A stretch of DNA of 64,000 bases from Dreissena polymorpha (Eukaryota > Mollusca > Bivalvia > Myida > Dreissenidae). Every line of letters starts with the position of its first letter. The stretch's first letter is position 1. The notes under the pieces are model-generated. The model worked only from the letters and a program-made list of their open reading frames with translations. It searched no databases and was not told where the DNA came from. The position numbers were made by a program, and so were the translations under genes. Positions 32,769-44,530 of the stretch are shown in pieces. Where the stretch lies: positions 62,009,068-62,073,067 of the forward strand of contig NC_068367.1 of assembly GCF_020536995.1 (NCBI RefSeq). The letters run 5' to 3'.

Positions 32769-33840
32769 ACACTGGACGAGATATGCCATATGTAAGGAAA
32801 AAATATCGTGATTTACTTGCATATACATGTGTTTCATTCATATGTTTGTAAACGGCTTGTCAACGTTAAGCGAAATTCTTAGTTCTTACTGACGCTGGAG
32901 ACCTCTCTCCCTGCTGAAACCTGCCGTGCACGACAATACCCCGCGCGAAGTCCTCTTTAGCCATGGTCATTATACCAAGTATACGCTCACGTAAGGCTGT
33001 GTCCGCGCAATGGTTTTATATGTTAACCCATCTGCTTACAGTATTATCGTGGGAAATATTATACTCATTTATATTGTCTACAAAATCTTCAGAGTACAGT
33101 TGCCGTTAGTTTTGGCGACTTCACAGTACCCATTACATGCATGTAGGTTAATGAAGGGCCTGTTGTAGTTTTTGCATTCACACGCTCGACACGATGTGAA
33201 CAACAACAAAGATCACAGCCAATCTAAGGATGTTCGTTGCACGAACAAGAACACGCTTTGGTGGAAGTGATTGTAGATGCTTAACTGCTGTGATAATTAA
33301 CACAATGATAACCTTAGAATTACAGAAAAATATAAATGTGACAGTAAATAAACATATGTGTGTAAAGTGACAATGAAAACACATTTGTACGCACAGAAAA
33401 AGTTATACAAATATTAAAAGGTACCATAAACAGAACAATTTTGTAGATCGGACAACACTGATGGTATTTTTTCCACATATTCTTTTTTATCTTTGTAATT
33501 TGCCTTGTACTGCATGTTAACAAAACTTAACTTCGCTCCATATATAATGATTTATTTATTTTTTTAACTGAAAACGCAAATTCGTGATCAAAACAATTTC
33601 TGATCGCCGATTAATTCATTTGAAACAGTGTATTATTAGATGATAATGGTGATAAACATTATAATGATATAAATACAGTTAGATGATTATGATTGAAACA
33701 TCTTAATGACGAAGACGATGGCGATAATGGCTGTGATGGTTGAATGGTGTCGTTATTGCTGCTGATGATGATAAAACATAAGATGGTGGTGCTTTAGTTG
33801 TAAGTTGTCGCTGTTGTAGTTGATGATGGCGGTGTTCTGT
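32769..33840. other. 3' flank of the unknown gene and non-coding DNA
   Basis: Presumed 3' UTR, then AT-rich sequence. From about 33700 it is enriched in GATGATG/GATGGTG triplets leading into a microsatellite. Confidence 0.45.
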
Positions 33841-33844
33841 GACC

Positions 33845-33882
<38 letters not shown>

Positions 33883-33950
33883 GGAGGAGGAGGAGGAGAA
33901 GGAGGAGGAGGAGGAGGAGGAGGAAGAGGAGCAGGAGGAGGAGGAGGACG
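33845..33950. repeat. Compound (GAT)n-(GGA)n microsatellite
   Basis: About a dozen GAT units followed by about 20 GAG/GGA units, with a few AAG interruptions. The poly-Asp/poly-Glu frames across it are artefacts. Confidence 0.95.
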
Positions 33951-34329
33951 GTGTCGTGAGAACGATTTATGTTTATACCACTGCGATCCAAGCTAATTTG
34001 TGGCTAATCATTAGCCACAAACTTTAAACATACAGCGCGATGTTAATACCAAAGTCTGCTTGACAACACGGTTCAATTTTACGTCAACTTGCAACAAGAA
34101 ACCATTCATTTGTTTGTGTTGTTTTTGTTTCAATTATATAAACACTCAGACAAAATAAAGGTTGACATGTTGAGAGGTTTGTTGACACAATGAATAATAA
34201 AGGGAATTGGAGAATCGTTGGTTCTACAAATTATATAGGCTAATAGTTATAAGTTAATGATCGTTAAATAACTCAATTGCGGTTAATTACTTACAATATT
34301 AGTACACCATGTTCACGATTTTACTATCA

Positions 34330-34615
34330 AAATCGTCCTTTCGTGTTATTGGCTTCGCTCTGGAGAGCGGCGACTACAATGTAATGCATTTATTTTTTCG
34401 CTTATGGGAGGAGAAGTTATTTTACGGACCAATGTATATATTTTTGTTTTAAGAATATCTTGCATAGTGGTGATTTTTTTGTGTAAATTGGTGTAAATAA
34501 GTACTGCATTTGTGCCTATTACATTTATTACAACATTTATTGCCAATAATGCAAAGCTTATAGTTTTAATTAATAACTGATCCACAACTGATCACAAGGG
34601 AAAGATCACAGGGAC
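34330..34615 (+). repeat. Dispersed repeat G, copy 1
   Basis: GGCTTCGCTCTGGAGAGCGG through GTAATGCATTT, GAATATCTTGCATAGTGGTG and TTGCCAATAATGCAAAG to ACAGGGACTGGGCAAATACG. Copy 2 is at 41505-41790 in the same orientation. Both lie shortly upstream of a tRNA or tRNA-like unit. Confidence 0.75.
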
Positions 34616-34868
34616 TGGGCAAATACGCGAAACTTTCTGGTTTTGTATAAAAACAAAACATAATCAAAATATATTTATTTTGTGGTTTTTCTAATTTGCT
34701 TATTTAGTGGAGAATCAATGTAGTACGATATTTGACGACCTATCGCGCAAGCAAGTTTATTGGAAGGCGTAGTGGTACGAAAACGTACAATGTATTAGTT
34801 TATTAATAGAGATATAATAACGATCGCTATACACAACTTTACTAAATAGCAGTACATAAATGATGTCA

Positions 34869-34958
34869 GCCGGAATAGCTCAGTTGGGAGAGCGTTAGAC
34901 TGAAGTTGTTTACGCAACAATCATCTAAAGGACCCCGGTTCAATCCCGGGTTCCGGCA
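34869..34958 (+). tRNA. tRNA-Phe(GAA) with a 17-nt intron
   Basis: Acceptor GCCGGAA/TTCCGGC pairs 7 of 7 and the discriminator is A. D arm GCTC-AGTTGGGA-GAGC. Anticodon stem TTAGA/TCTAA with loop CTGAAG-A, anticodon GAA. T arm CCCGG-TTCAATC-CCGGG is perfect. The loop is opened after position 37 by 34906-34922 (TTGTTTACGCAACAATC), the canonical place for nuclear tRNA introns; removing it leaves 73 nt. The intron holds a short inverted repeat (TTGTT/AACAA). A T8 Pol III terminator lies at about 34985-34992. All stems are intact, so it looks functional. Confidence 0.9.
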
Positions 34959-34984
34959 CGAACGGAACAGTTCGGCGGCTTACA

Positions 34985-34992
34985 TTTTTTTT
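34985..34992 (+). terminator. Pol III terminator of tRNA-Phe
   Basis: T8 run about 26 bases after the mature 3' end of tRNA-Phe, the usual transcription stop for RNA polymerase III. Confidence 0.7.
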
Positions 34993-35077
34993 CAGTCAGC
35001 TTAATAAATATAATAAAGCTTTATTTTATGTATACATTTTAAAATCCATTTTACTACAATTTGACATTTTTATAAAA

Positions 35078-36500
35078 ATTAATGGATGCCGCGTGGTGAC
35101 AACGTTAATTATAATTTCTTACATCACTTAAATATCTTATAAAAAATACACGTGGTTTTATATTAACAAATACATGCAAACAACACATCTATTATCCATA
35201 TATTTTTATGGTTGTCTATCCTAGGCCCTAAGACCACATATAGAGCGCGAAGCGCGACACGTACTATTGATTGTAACAATAAGTTGCGATAAAGGAAGCA
35301 GCCGCTTATCAAGGAGGAGCTGTGTCCCAGCAACCCGTTTCCCTAGAGTCAAGCACTTTTCGGAGTTTTTTTTACGAACCACATATAGAGCGCGAAGGGT
35401 CCAGGTGATATGGGCCCTTTAGCATTATCCGACCATTACGTCCATAGTTATCTTCCTTAGAATTTGAGAAATGTTGAAATCGTTGTTCCAAGTCCAAAAG
35501 TTTCATCCGATTGTTCCCAAACTTGCACAGGTTTTTTTTATCAATGAGGACCCAACCCAAACTCTATATGAGCAATATCGGACCATAAGTCCAGAATTAT
35601 GTCTCTTTGAATTTAAAAATAAAAGTGAAAAACTGCTTGTTTAGGTGATTATGTCAACATTTTTCATCAGATTCTTTCCAAACTTACAGTGTCTTCATAT
35701 CAATAAGTTTTTACCTCTTTTAAAATGAGAAACATCGGGACAATAAGTCCAGAATTATTTTCTATTAAATTTGACAAAATAAACAATTTCCACTTGTTTA
35801 AAAGATTTCACAACTTTCGTCTGAATCTTTCCAAACTTGTTAAGTGTTTTTATATCAGTATTACTCGAACCCTATTGAAAATGATGAATATCGGAGCAAT
35901 AAATCTATTATGATCTTTTACTGAATTTCAAAGTATTGTGAAATGCAGCTTCTTTATGCAATTTACAGTTTTCATTCATTTTTTTCAAATTTTTACAGTG
36001 TTTTCATATCAATGAGTACTCAGCCCCTATCGTAAATGAGCAACGTAAGAATAAGTTCTGAATCACCTCCCCTTGAAGTTGAGAAAAACATGAAATTACG
36101 CTTACAAGATAAAGCAGATTTGTTAAAACCTACACAGTTCTGTTCCATTAATGAAAACTGCACACGGATGCCAGTAAAAGAAAAGGAAACCAATGTAAAT
36201 AAAATGAACTATGAAATATTTGGGGGTTACAACACAAAATCATAGATAATGGTTATTTGGGGGTTATAACACAACATCATAAATAATTGTTATTTGGGGT
36301 TTATAACACAAAATTATAGATAATGGTTATACCAGTATGTTTTTCTATTCTGTTTAAAATAATCGGCCAAAATATTAATATTTACAGTAGAAAAAAATCG
36401 TTTTATGTAACTTCATTTATTGCCTTTTACACTGAAATTCCCGACGCCCTTTGATGCTTTGCATCAATACTTATCTTGTCAGTTTAATAAATAAAGTAAA
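35078..36500 (+). repeat. Dispersed repeat H, long copy
   Basis: Starts TTAATGGATGCCGCGTGGTG and ends CGCCCTTTGATGCTTTGCAT then CAATACTTATCTTGT. It contains ACATATAGAGCGCGAAGCGC, an inner array of about four 155-bp units (35420-36080) and a threefold TTTGGGGGTTATAACACAA tract (36223-36320). A shorter copy is at 54290-55195. Flanking TAATAAA-rich DNA and the lack of a long frame fit a non-autonomous element; the class is unknown. Confidence 0.8.
35420..36080 (+). repeat. ~155-bp tandem units inside repeat H
   Basis: Units are marked by AATAAGTCCAGAATTA at 35582 and 35741 and weaker forms near 35897 and 36049, each followed by a TTTCATC..TTTCCAAACTT tract and TATCAATGAG. The same unit type appears at 53576-53870. 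Confidence 0.7.
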
Positions 36501-37140
36501 AGTCAAGCGTAATTAAGTTTATCTTAAATAGTGTTGCTTAAATAGAGTACATTTTACTTCTTTGTTTTAAAACCTGATCGGTCAAAGGTCACCATAACAT
36601 ACATATGAGTCTTATCCAGGTACTCCAGTTTACCCTGACTAAGCCACCCTCCCGGTCCTCACATTTTGCAACCTCAGGCGCTGAAGGACCTTATAAACCT
36701 CGAGCCACACACGTACACTCGATCTTGGACCGGTAAGCGCGCTGAAACGTGAGAGAGTCGCCCGCATAAATATTTGTTGAAGACTGCAACTCACCACTGT
36801 CGTTGCCTTTTATTATCATGGCAGGCGGATAGGAGAAAAGCTGCGGGTGGCGATTTATTTCATCCCTCGAGTCGGTTGTCAACCGCCGCACGTCGGGTGA
36901 TACGTTTATACGCATACTCTTCAGAATCTATGGTCGGAAGGCGGGTCGGAACAGTGACAGGAGCAGCGGAGCTGGTAGCGACAGAGGACGGACTGGGCGG
37001 AGCGGGACAGCGAAAATCAAGTATCCCCAGACGGTGGTACTAAGTGCACTTAACTTATTAGGGAAACCGTCCGGCGGATTCGGGACGACAGCCGGTGACG
37101 TCATTATAGGCAATAAAGGACGCGAAGCGCGCAATGAGCG
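36501..37140. other. GC-rich island with possible promoter or exon signals
   Basis: 36640-37130 is clearly richer in G+C and CpG than its surroundings. On plus, TATAAA at about 36693 is followed by CTTGGACCG and a donor-like GTAAGCG at 36733. On minus, a frame of 75 codons (36915-36691) contains a donor-like GTGAGTTG. No protein family is recognisable. It could be a first exon or promoter, or the GC-rich part of an old element. Confidence 0.35.
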
Positions 37141-37227
37141 GACATAATTCTTATATTTGTTTGCATTCCGGTATCGATGTAGGCTTGTTTAAATTTATTT
37201 TACTTTTATTTTTTTGTGGGGGGGGGG

Positions 37228-38488
37228 GGGCGAGGCAAGTATGAATGGATTTTATTTGTAAGGGCGAGGTAATCATTAATGGATTGTCTTTGTAAGGGTG
37301 AGGCAAGCATGAATTGATCGTCTTTGTAAGGGCGATGCAAGCATGAATGGATTGTCTTTGTAAGAGCGAGCCAAGCATGAATGGATTGTCTTTGTAAGGG
37401 CGAGGCAAGCATGAATGGATTGTTTGTTTGTAAGGGCGAGGCAAGCATGACTGGATTGTCTTTGTAAAGGCGAGGCAAGTATGGATGGATTGTCTTTGTA
37501 ATGACGAGGCAAGCATGAATGGATTGTCTTTGTAAGGGCGAGGCAAGCATGGGTGGATTGTCTTTGTAAGGGCGAGGCAAGTATGGGTGGATTGTCTTTG
37601 TAAGGGCGAGCCAAGCATGAATGGATTGTCTTTGTAAGGGCGAGGCAAGCATGAATGGATTGCCTTTGTAAGGGCGAGGCAAGCATGAATGGATTGTCTT
37701 TGTAAGGGCGAGGCACGTATGAATGGATTGTCTTTGTAAGGGCGAGGCAAGCATGAATTGATTGTCTTTGTAAGGGCGAGGCAAGCATGGGTGGATTGAC
37801 TTTGTAAGGGCGAGGCAAGTGTGGGTGGATTGTCTTTGTAAGGGCGAGGCAAGCATGGGTGGATTGTCTTTGTAAGGGCGAGGCAAGTATGGGTGGATTG
37901 TCTTTGTAAGGGCGAGGCAAGCATGGGTGGATTGTCTGTGCAAGTGCGAGGCAAGCATGAATGGATTGTCTTTGTACGGGTGAGGCAAGCATGAATGGAT
38001 TGTCTTTGTACTGACGAGGCAAGCATGAATGGATTGTATTTGTAAGGGCGAGGCAAGCATGAATGGATTGTCTTTGTAAGGGCGAGGCAAGCATGAATGG
38101 ATTGTCTTTTGTTAGGGCGAGGCAAGCACGGGTGGATTGTCTTTGTAAGGGCGAGACAAGCATGAATGGATTATCTTTGTTAGGGCGAGGTAAGCATGGG
38201 TGGATTGTCTTTGTAAGGGTGGGGCAAGTATGGATAGATTGTATTTGTAAGGGCGAGGCAAGCATGAATGGATTGTTTTTGTACGGGTGAGGCTAGCATG
38301 AATGGATTGTCTTTGTAAGGGCGAAGCAAGCATGAATGGATTGTCTTTGTAAGGGCGAGGCAAGCATGAATGAATTGTTTTTGTACGGGTGAGGCAAGCA
38401 TGAATGGATTGTCTTTGTAAGGGCGAGCCAAGCATGAATGGATTGTCTTTGTAGGGGCAAGGCAAGCATGAATGGATTGTCTTTGTAA
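37228..38488. repeat. 34-bp minisatellite, ~37 copies
   Basis: Unit around GCGAGGCAAGCATGAATGG then ATTGTCTTTGTAAGG, 34 bp. Variants (ATGGGTGG, TACGGGTGAG, TACTGACGAG) recur through the array in blocks, indicating block duplication. The minus strand has frames of about 290-330 codons in all three frames, each a permutation of one 34-residue repeat (containing PYKDNPFMLASPLQRQ). A secreted or cellular protein is not supported: no signal peptide, splice signals or unique flanks. Confidence 0.93.
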
Positions 38489-38954
38489 TTACAAGCTCAC
38501 ATTAAGATCTCATTTGCTACCTTGTATTTGTTTCTTTCGATCAAACATTCATATTTGGCGAATACCCGACAGCCGTCGTAAAACGGTTCGACGTTAATAG
38601 GACCTCACAAACTTCGAAACGCACACGCAAGCTCAAGCACACGCACACACACCAAACACACAAACACACAAATAAGTAAGATTTAAACAAAAGTGATTTG
38701 AAAATACACAAATACTAACTTTTATTGACCAAAACGGAAAAACAATTCATGGGAATCAAACCATCTCCGTGAAACACACAGATTAGATGTATCAGGCCAA
38801 AAAATAAATGGTGATAAGGTTACTTAAAAGTACACAATTAATCACGAGTATATCAATAGCTCTTTTAGATAATATAAACGTTGTTATCGTAATACAGTTA
38901 TACAGTTCGATTTTATTATCTCACCTTAGCACAACGTGTAGAGCTGTAGTGATT
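38489..38954. other. Non-coding, short CA-rich patch
   Basis: A (CA)-rich stretch at 38625-38670. Nothing else recognised. Confidence 0.45.
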
Positions 38955-39530
38955 CAGTGATCCTCGTCGTTAGTGTGGTAGTGCGCGATGTTCGTCGTCC
39001 ATGTGGTAGTGCGGGATGTTCGTCGTCCATGTGGTCGTGCGTGATGTTCGTCATCCATGTGGAAGTGCGTGATTGTCGTCGTCCATGTGGTAGTGCGTGA
39101 TGTTCGTTGTCCATGTGGTAGTGTTTGATGTTCGTCGTCCATGTGGTAGTGCGTGATGTTCGTCTTACATGTGGTAGTGTTTGATGTTCGTCGTCCATGC
39201 GGTAGTGCGTGATGTTCGTCGTCCATGTGGTAGTGTGTGATGTTCGTCATCCATGTGGTAGTGTGTGATGTTCGTCGTCCATGTGGTAGTGCGTGAAGTT
39301 CGTCACCCCATGTGGTAGTGCGTGATGTTCGTCATCCATATGGTAGTGCGTGATGTTCGTCGTCCATGCGGTAGTGCGTGATGTTCGTCGTCCATGTGGT
39401 AGTGCGTGAAGTTCGTCGTCAATGTGGTAGTGCGTGATGTTCGTCGTCCATGTGGTAGTGCGTGATGTTCGTCGTCCATGTGGTAGTGCGTGATGTTCGT
39501 CGTCCATGTGGTAGTGCATGATGTGTGAAT
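38955..39530. repeat. 28-bp minisatellite, ~20 copies
   Basis: Unit CATGTGGTAGTGCGTGATG plus TTCGTCGTC, 28 bp. Minus-strand frames spell a His/Thr/Arg-rich 28-residue repeat (MDDEHHALPHGRRTSRT) in every frame. Different in sequence from the 34-bp array less than 0.5 kb away. Confidence 0.93.
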
Positions 39531-41504
39531 GTCTGTGAAATTTTTCCTTCACATCTCCTTCTTTAACGGTGGGCAGACTTTGAATAAACTTAATAAGCAT
39601 GTCTCTTAGGGGCCCTCTATATAAGACAATCAAATTATTCCTAACCGTTAGTTAATCTGTGGCGCGAGGCTTTTTATTCTCATAAAACACAATACCCACA
39701 TGTTAATGCTTGGTTTGTTACCTAGTACTGAAGTCCTTCACACAATATTTTTAAAGTATGCTCCACGCGCCCAAGTCGTCCCCTTTCCATGGGTCACCTG
39801 TTTATATGTAGACTAATGTGCGGCTAATCTTTTTATTAAACATCTCTAATATTCGGCATTCAGTATAATCATATTTTCCTGTACGAAGTTTATTCAAATT
39901 ATGCCGCTATGGTTCAAACTGGCCTTATCCACTTAGAGCTTACAGTGGTATATTTAATACGTAATTTAAGTAATACACCTATCATTGCTTTATGAACAAT
40001 TAATGTTTTAATGAAAGAACATGTCTTAAAGTCTTAAAGAAGGATAATTGATGTATTCAAATGTGTTGATAATAACTATTTATTGATTATACTATGATTA
40101 TATGCCTATTAGCTCATGACTATTCGAACAACAATATACACATGTAATCGATTTTGTATGAGTTCAGCAAATGATGAAGACAAATAATTAATTTGTTATT
40201 CAGAAGTAAATTATATGATTTTTCGAATTCACTGTACTATATGCACACATAAAGAGCACGGTTTAAAAAATCAAAATTGATTTGCCGTTTCAAATATAAA
40301 TACGTAAACTCACTTGAACAGTACGATAGACATTATGTAACAGTGCGAAATATTCTACACTGAAGTGTAAGTTCATGTTTGCTACAATGTTTTGTAAAAT
40401 ATAAATTATTTAATCGGATAATTATCCACAACTTAACGATATGACCATACATAAGTCACTTACATTTGCCCTAAATGTGAAGCTGTCTATATTTTAATCA
40501 GGTACAATAATATTTTTACCAATATGCTGTGTCTATTTCAGGTCAATACCAGTAACAATAAATGCAATCACAAACACGTGTGCTAAACCATACCCGTAGC
40601 CAGGGGGGGGGGGTGCGTTGGGTGCGTTCCACACCACCCAATGTTTTATGACGATTAAACAAAAATTGTACTATAAGTTGCACCCAACTTATTTGACGCA
40701 AAAAAGGTTATTTATCCTTTCCAGGAACCCAGTGAGTTTTCGTGTTTAAGCGTTACAATAATGTTGTATTCAAAATGCAACCGACAGGTCACCATATAAT
40801 TAACTTCTCGATGAAGTCATTTCCAAGATTACATATAAATACATAGACACGTGTTTTCTGTAAAATGCAAAATTATAAACCTGGCACTCTAAGCGGTATA
40901 AACTCGATACTTATTTATAAATATTTGATACTAAATGATTGTTGTCTAACTTTTGTCATTAATATCTGTTAAAGCTATAACTGTAAAAGATATTATATTA
41001 TAATGATGAAGCCTACGTATTGTGGGTTGAAATCCGAGTCTAATAACCTTTTTCGACAATGATCTCTATGGCTGGAAAAACAATTTGATTAACTTGAATA
41101 AATGATCTTATAAAAAACAAAATACGTTTTAGATGATTATTAACGGAATGTTATGCCAGCTTCCGAAAATGACTGAAATCAAAGGAAACCGTCACGATTT
41201 TTTACCGAAGTGAGTCACTGGTTAATAATTTTGCATTATACCACGATTTATAACAATTCATTTACACATTGTGCAACCATTTTCGGATCCCTTAAAGGGT
41301 TTTCCAGCAAAAAATATCAGCTATGCCCAAGACAGGTTTCTTTTTGTTGAATGACAAGAAAACAAATCATTTCTACAAAGCAATTTAGCTTTTTGTTTTT
41401 TGCCAACACTTAATGGCATCTGTTCTGCTCCACATACATAACTTTCCACAATGTTTTAATTTTGTCAAACATGACACTGGGAAATATGTCCTACTCTTAA
41501 ACAG
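39531..41504. other. Long AT-rich non-coding stretch
   Basis: No gene. At 40586-40635 a piece CCCGTAGCCAGG with a G run looks like the end of a dispersed repeat whose other end appears in inverse orientation at about 56020-56166 (CCTGGCTACGGGCCTG). Confidence 0.5.
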
Positions 41505-41790
41505 TTGTTATTGGCGTCGCGCTGGAGCGCGGCGACTAGTATGTAATGCATTTTTTTCCTTATGGGAAGTTATTTTACGGATCAATATATATATTTTTGT
41601 TGTCAGAATATCTTGCATAGTGGTGATTTTTTGTGTAAAGTAGAGTACATAAGTACTGATTTTGTGCCTATTACATTTACTACAACATTTGTTGCCAATA
41701 ATGCAAAGTTAATTCTTTTAATTTATAGCTTAACACAGGGACTGGGCACTAATGAAAGATCACAGGGACTGGGCAAATACGCGAACCGGT
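41505..41790 (+). repeat. Dispersed repeat G, copy 2
   Basis: Matches 34330-34615 from GCGCTGGAGCGCGGCGACTA through TATTACATTTACTACAACAT to GGGACTGGGCAAATACGCGA. The last ~20 bases are duplicated in place (CACAGGGACTGGGCA near 41736 and 41760). Confidence 0.75.
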
Positions 41791-41836
41791 GAAACTTTAA
41801 ATAAATAGTCAACATGTTTGTCTGAAACTTTCAACA

Positions 41837-41910
41837 GTCGCCGCGGTGTAGTGGATCAGGTGTCCGCCTAGCGATCGGGAGTTGGTGGGTTCGATTTCCA
41901 GGCGGGAGCA
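41837..41910 (+). pseudogene. tRNA-like SINE head
   Basis: GGTGTAGTGGATCAGG (A box), CCGCCTAGCGATCGGGAG and B box GGTTCGATT, followed at once by T6 (41911-41916). The same head fronts the SINE at 29618-29808, but the SINE body is absent here. Confidence 0.6.
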
Positions 41911-41989
41911 TTTTTTATGTATTATTTATTTTATTTAGATATATTATTTATAGTATTTTTATATTATTTTAAGTACAATTAAAAAAATA

Positions 41990-42140
41990 CTGCGTTTTAA
42001 TGCGACCTAAATACAACGTTGCAGCAACGTTTGAAAAAAAACGTCGGGATAACTTTCATATACACCATTGGTACAACCAAACTGCAACGTTTGACTGCAA
42101 CCTAAATACAACGTTGCAGCAACGTTTGGGTGCCCACTGG
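41990..42140 (+). repeat. Direct repeat pair, AACGTTGCAGCAACG core
   Basis: CGACCTAAATACAACGTTGC then AGCAACGTTTG occurs at about 42001-42032 and again at 42098-42128, ending TGGGTGCCCACTGGGTA. The core is itself palindromic. It looks like the terminus of an old transposon. Confidence 0.55.
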
Positions 42141-43363
42141 GTATGTGGCTGGGAATGAGATTTGGACCCATTTGGCGCTGACGTCGGTTCCATAATGACT
42201 TTTACTTGTGATGACCGTTTCGCGTACTTTTTAAACTCTTGAGATAAAACAATAGTTTAATTTTGAAGAATAACCTAAACCATGGTAATGAAGTTAAGGG
42301 AACAATACATTTCCGTATTTTCTTATGGTTTGTATATGGTTTAAATTAACCTCAGCTTATATATTGAATCAATACAGTAGGGCACAGTTCGACATTGTTG
42401 ATTTTCTGATAAACTTCCTGCTTTTTTAAAAGTAAGTTTTTCTTACTTTTTGAGTTGTTTTTCTTCAACAAATTGCAAATTTGTTGGTAAACTGAACCTC
42501 TTCCATCAATCATGGTGTGTGTATGAGCCGTTGTGGCCTTGTGGATATCACAATGAAGATTTTAGACGATATTGCTATGTCAAGTTTGTGTGTTTTATCC
42601 GAAAGTTGTCAAAATTTAAAACACTTCTCAATTTAACATTTGTTGTTGAACTTTTCTATAATGAAAGTAATGACATTTCGTTTAAAAATTGTGTCCATAT
42701 ATTACCCTTTCAGTATTATTCTATCACTTTATGTTGTTTAAGATAAAGTGAACTGAATAGGGTTGTATAATCAACATTCAAAATTCCTTTGCTAAACTTT
42801 GTGCAATCACACAATAGCATGTAAGCAATAACAATTGTATTTGAAGTGGCTACACAATCAATGTGACAGAAATGTATTATGTTATTCATTCTATTTGATG
42901 ATAATTATTAGAATACTTTTATATGTTTCTTTTCTTGTCAGATGATGTAGTTGCTTACAGTATGTCAATATAAATGGCTGTGTTCATGATCAATTAAAAA
43001 ATATTTAAATTCTTGTTTTAAACTGCAACTCTTCATTCATTTATTTCAGCCAAAAATACAGATTGAGCGAAAAGACAAAGTGCGAACACCAAAAGATGTG
43101 CTCATTATTATCAGGTATGATATGACCATGTAAATAATTTTAAAATTAACACCAAACTGAGCACCTTTTAACAGTTTTCAACCCATAACCTATAAGCGCC
43201 GGCACATCTTCTATTCAGGAGGAGTGCTGGATTGGAAGTAAATGAAGATTTACAAACTGCATTTTTTACCTTATATGTGCTAAGCTTTTAAACAGTTTTT
43301 CCTGTGTTAGTAAAAAAAGATTACCTTATGCAAAAGACATTTTGTTAAAAACAAAGAATTGTG
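42141..43363. other. AT-rich non-coding stretch
   Basis: A 98-codon frame (42450-42746) is Phe/Leu/Cys-rich with no domain I can name. Nothing else recognised. Confidence 0.45.
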
Positions 43364-44530
43364 CGGTTACTAGATTTTACCGAAAGCGCGCGCTATCGGT
43401 ATCGGTTTAAGCAACTAAACATAAATCAAATTTATATTTTGTTAAAAATATTAATATCGATTAAAACAAACAAATTTTCTATTCGCTTATACAAAATGTA
43501 ACGCAAATGTATAAAAGCGTCAGTAACGTAAGAACAAATAAGATAATAAATAACACTGTCGTAGAACATGTATTTACATTTATTAACATTTATTAAAGCG
43601 GTTTTTAATGCGTTTTAGAAGTTTCAACGTTGAAATGTGACGTTTCGGAAAGCGAATCTAGCTTACATATTATGAAATGACGTTTTTTATGTTGCCGTGT
43701 GTGTTTTAACAAATATAATTTTACGATAATTGCTTGATAGCATTGTAATTATTTTAGTGCAGTCATACGTAATAGCCGCCGTAACGTACACCTACTACGT
43801 TTGTTAAGTGAAATGTCTGTGCGCCGTTATTTTGCTAGATTTCGTATAACGTCTTCTTTATGAACTGCATAATGCTACAACTATGATAAAAATCTTTAAC
43901 ACTCAATTCACCAATATTGTTGAGTTAATCATAACGCTAACACGGACTAACTAATGTACATGGAGAAAGTAAATAAAAAACATTTTCCGGAGCAAGAAGT
44001 TGAAAAACAAAACATTACATATCAATTTTGACTTCCATTGCAACCAAATTTAGGTTCGATGATGACAGCCAGATATTGCTCTCTATTAATTGAATGTTTG
44101 AAAAATTCGTTAGATTTTGATCTCGAGGAGTAGTAAATAACTGAGGAAAAACTGGTATGACTGGTGCGGTATAACGCAACGTTTAGCTTTAATTAGTGTA
44201 TTTGTATTTTATATATTATTTGATTGAAGGTATTTTTGCCTTAAAATCGATTATTACTTTTAAGGTAATTAATCTTGTTAAATCTGAACGCTTCGGATAG
44301 TGAATTGTCCGAGGATTCCCGATTGTAATCTTGTTATTGAATCCTATGCAAATACTAATTTTAATAATTTTATAGATTTTTGTAAGTAGGCTAGTTTTGT
44401 TATGTAGTCACGGTGATGGTCGAAACAAATCTATTGCTATTCCTGAATAAACATAATTCTGTTTAAGGTTGCTAATTATAAATGGACACAACAATATAGC
44501 AATAAAGCAGTCATTTGGGCAGTAATCCTA

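Noticed and set aside
32016-32837. 273-codon minus-strand frame
   Set aside because: Antisense to the plus-strand exon 31825-32768; it depends on the G/C-rich codon pattern of that exon and has no motif of its own.
33794-34027. Poly-Asp/Glu and poly-Leu frames
   Set aside because: Microsatellite translation.
35078-36500. LTR retroelement between repeat H copies
   Set aside because: The copies are 20 kb apart, differ internally, and no reverse transcriptase, protease or integrase lies between them in the right order.
37151-38265. Frames of 290-330 codons as repetitive proteins
   Set aside because: Explained by a stop-free 34-bp unit. No signal peptide, splice site or unique flank supports a gene, so it is kept only as a finding.
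38926-39633. His/Thr-rich repeat protein, considered as a metal-binding or adhesive protein
   Set aside because: A 28-bp minisatellite open in all frames, without gene signals.
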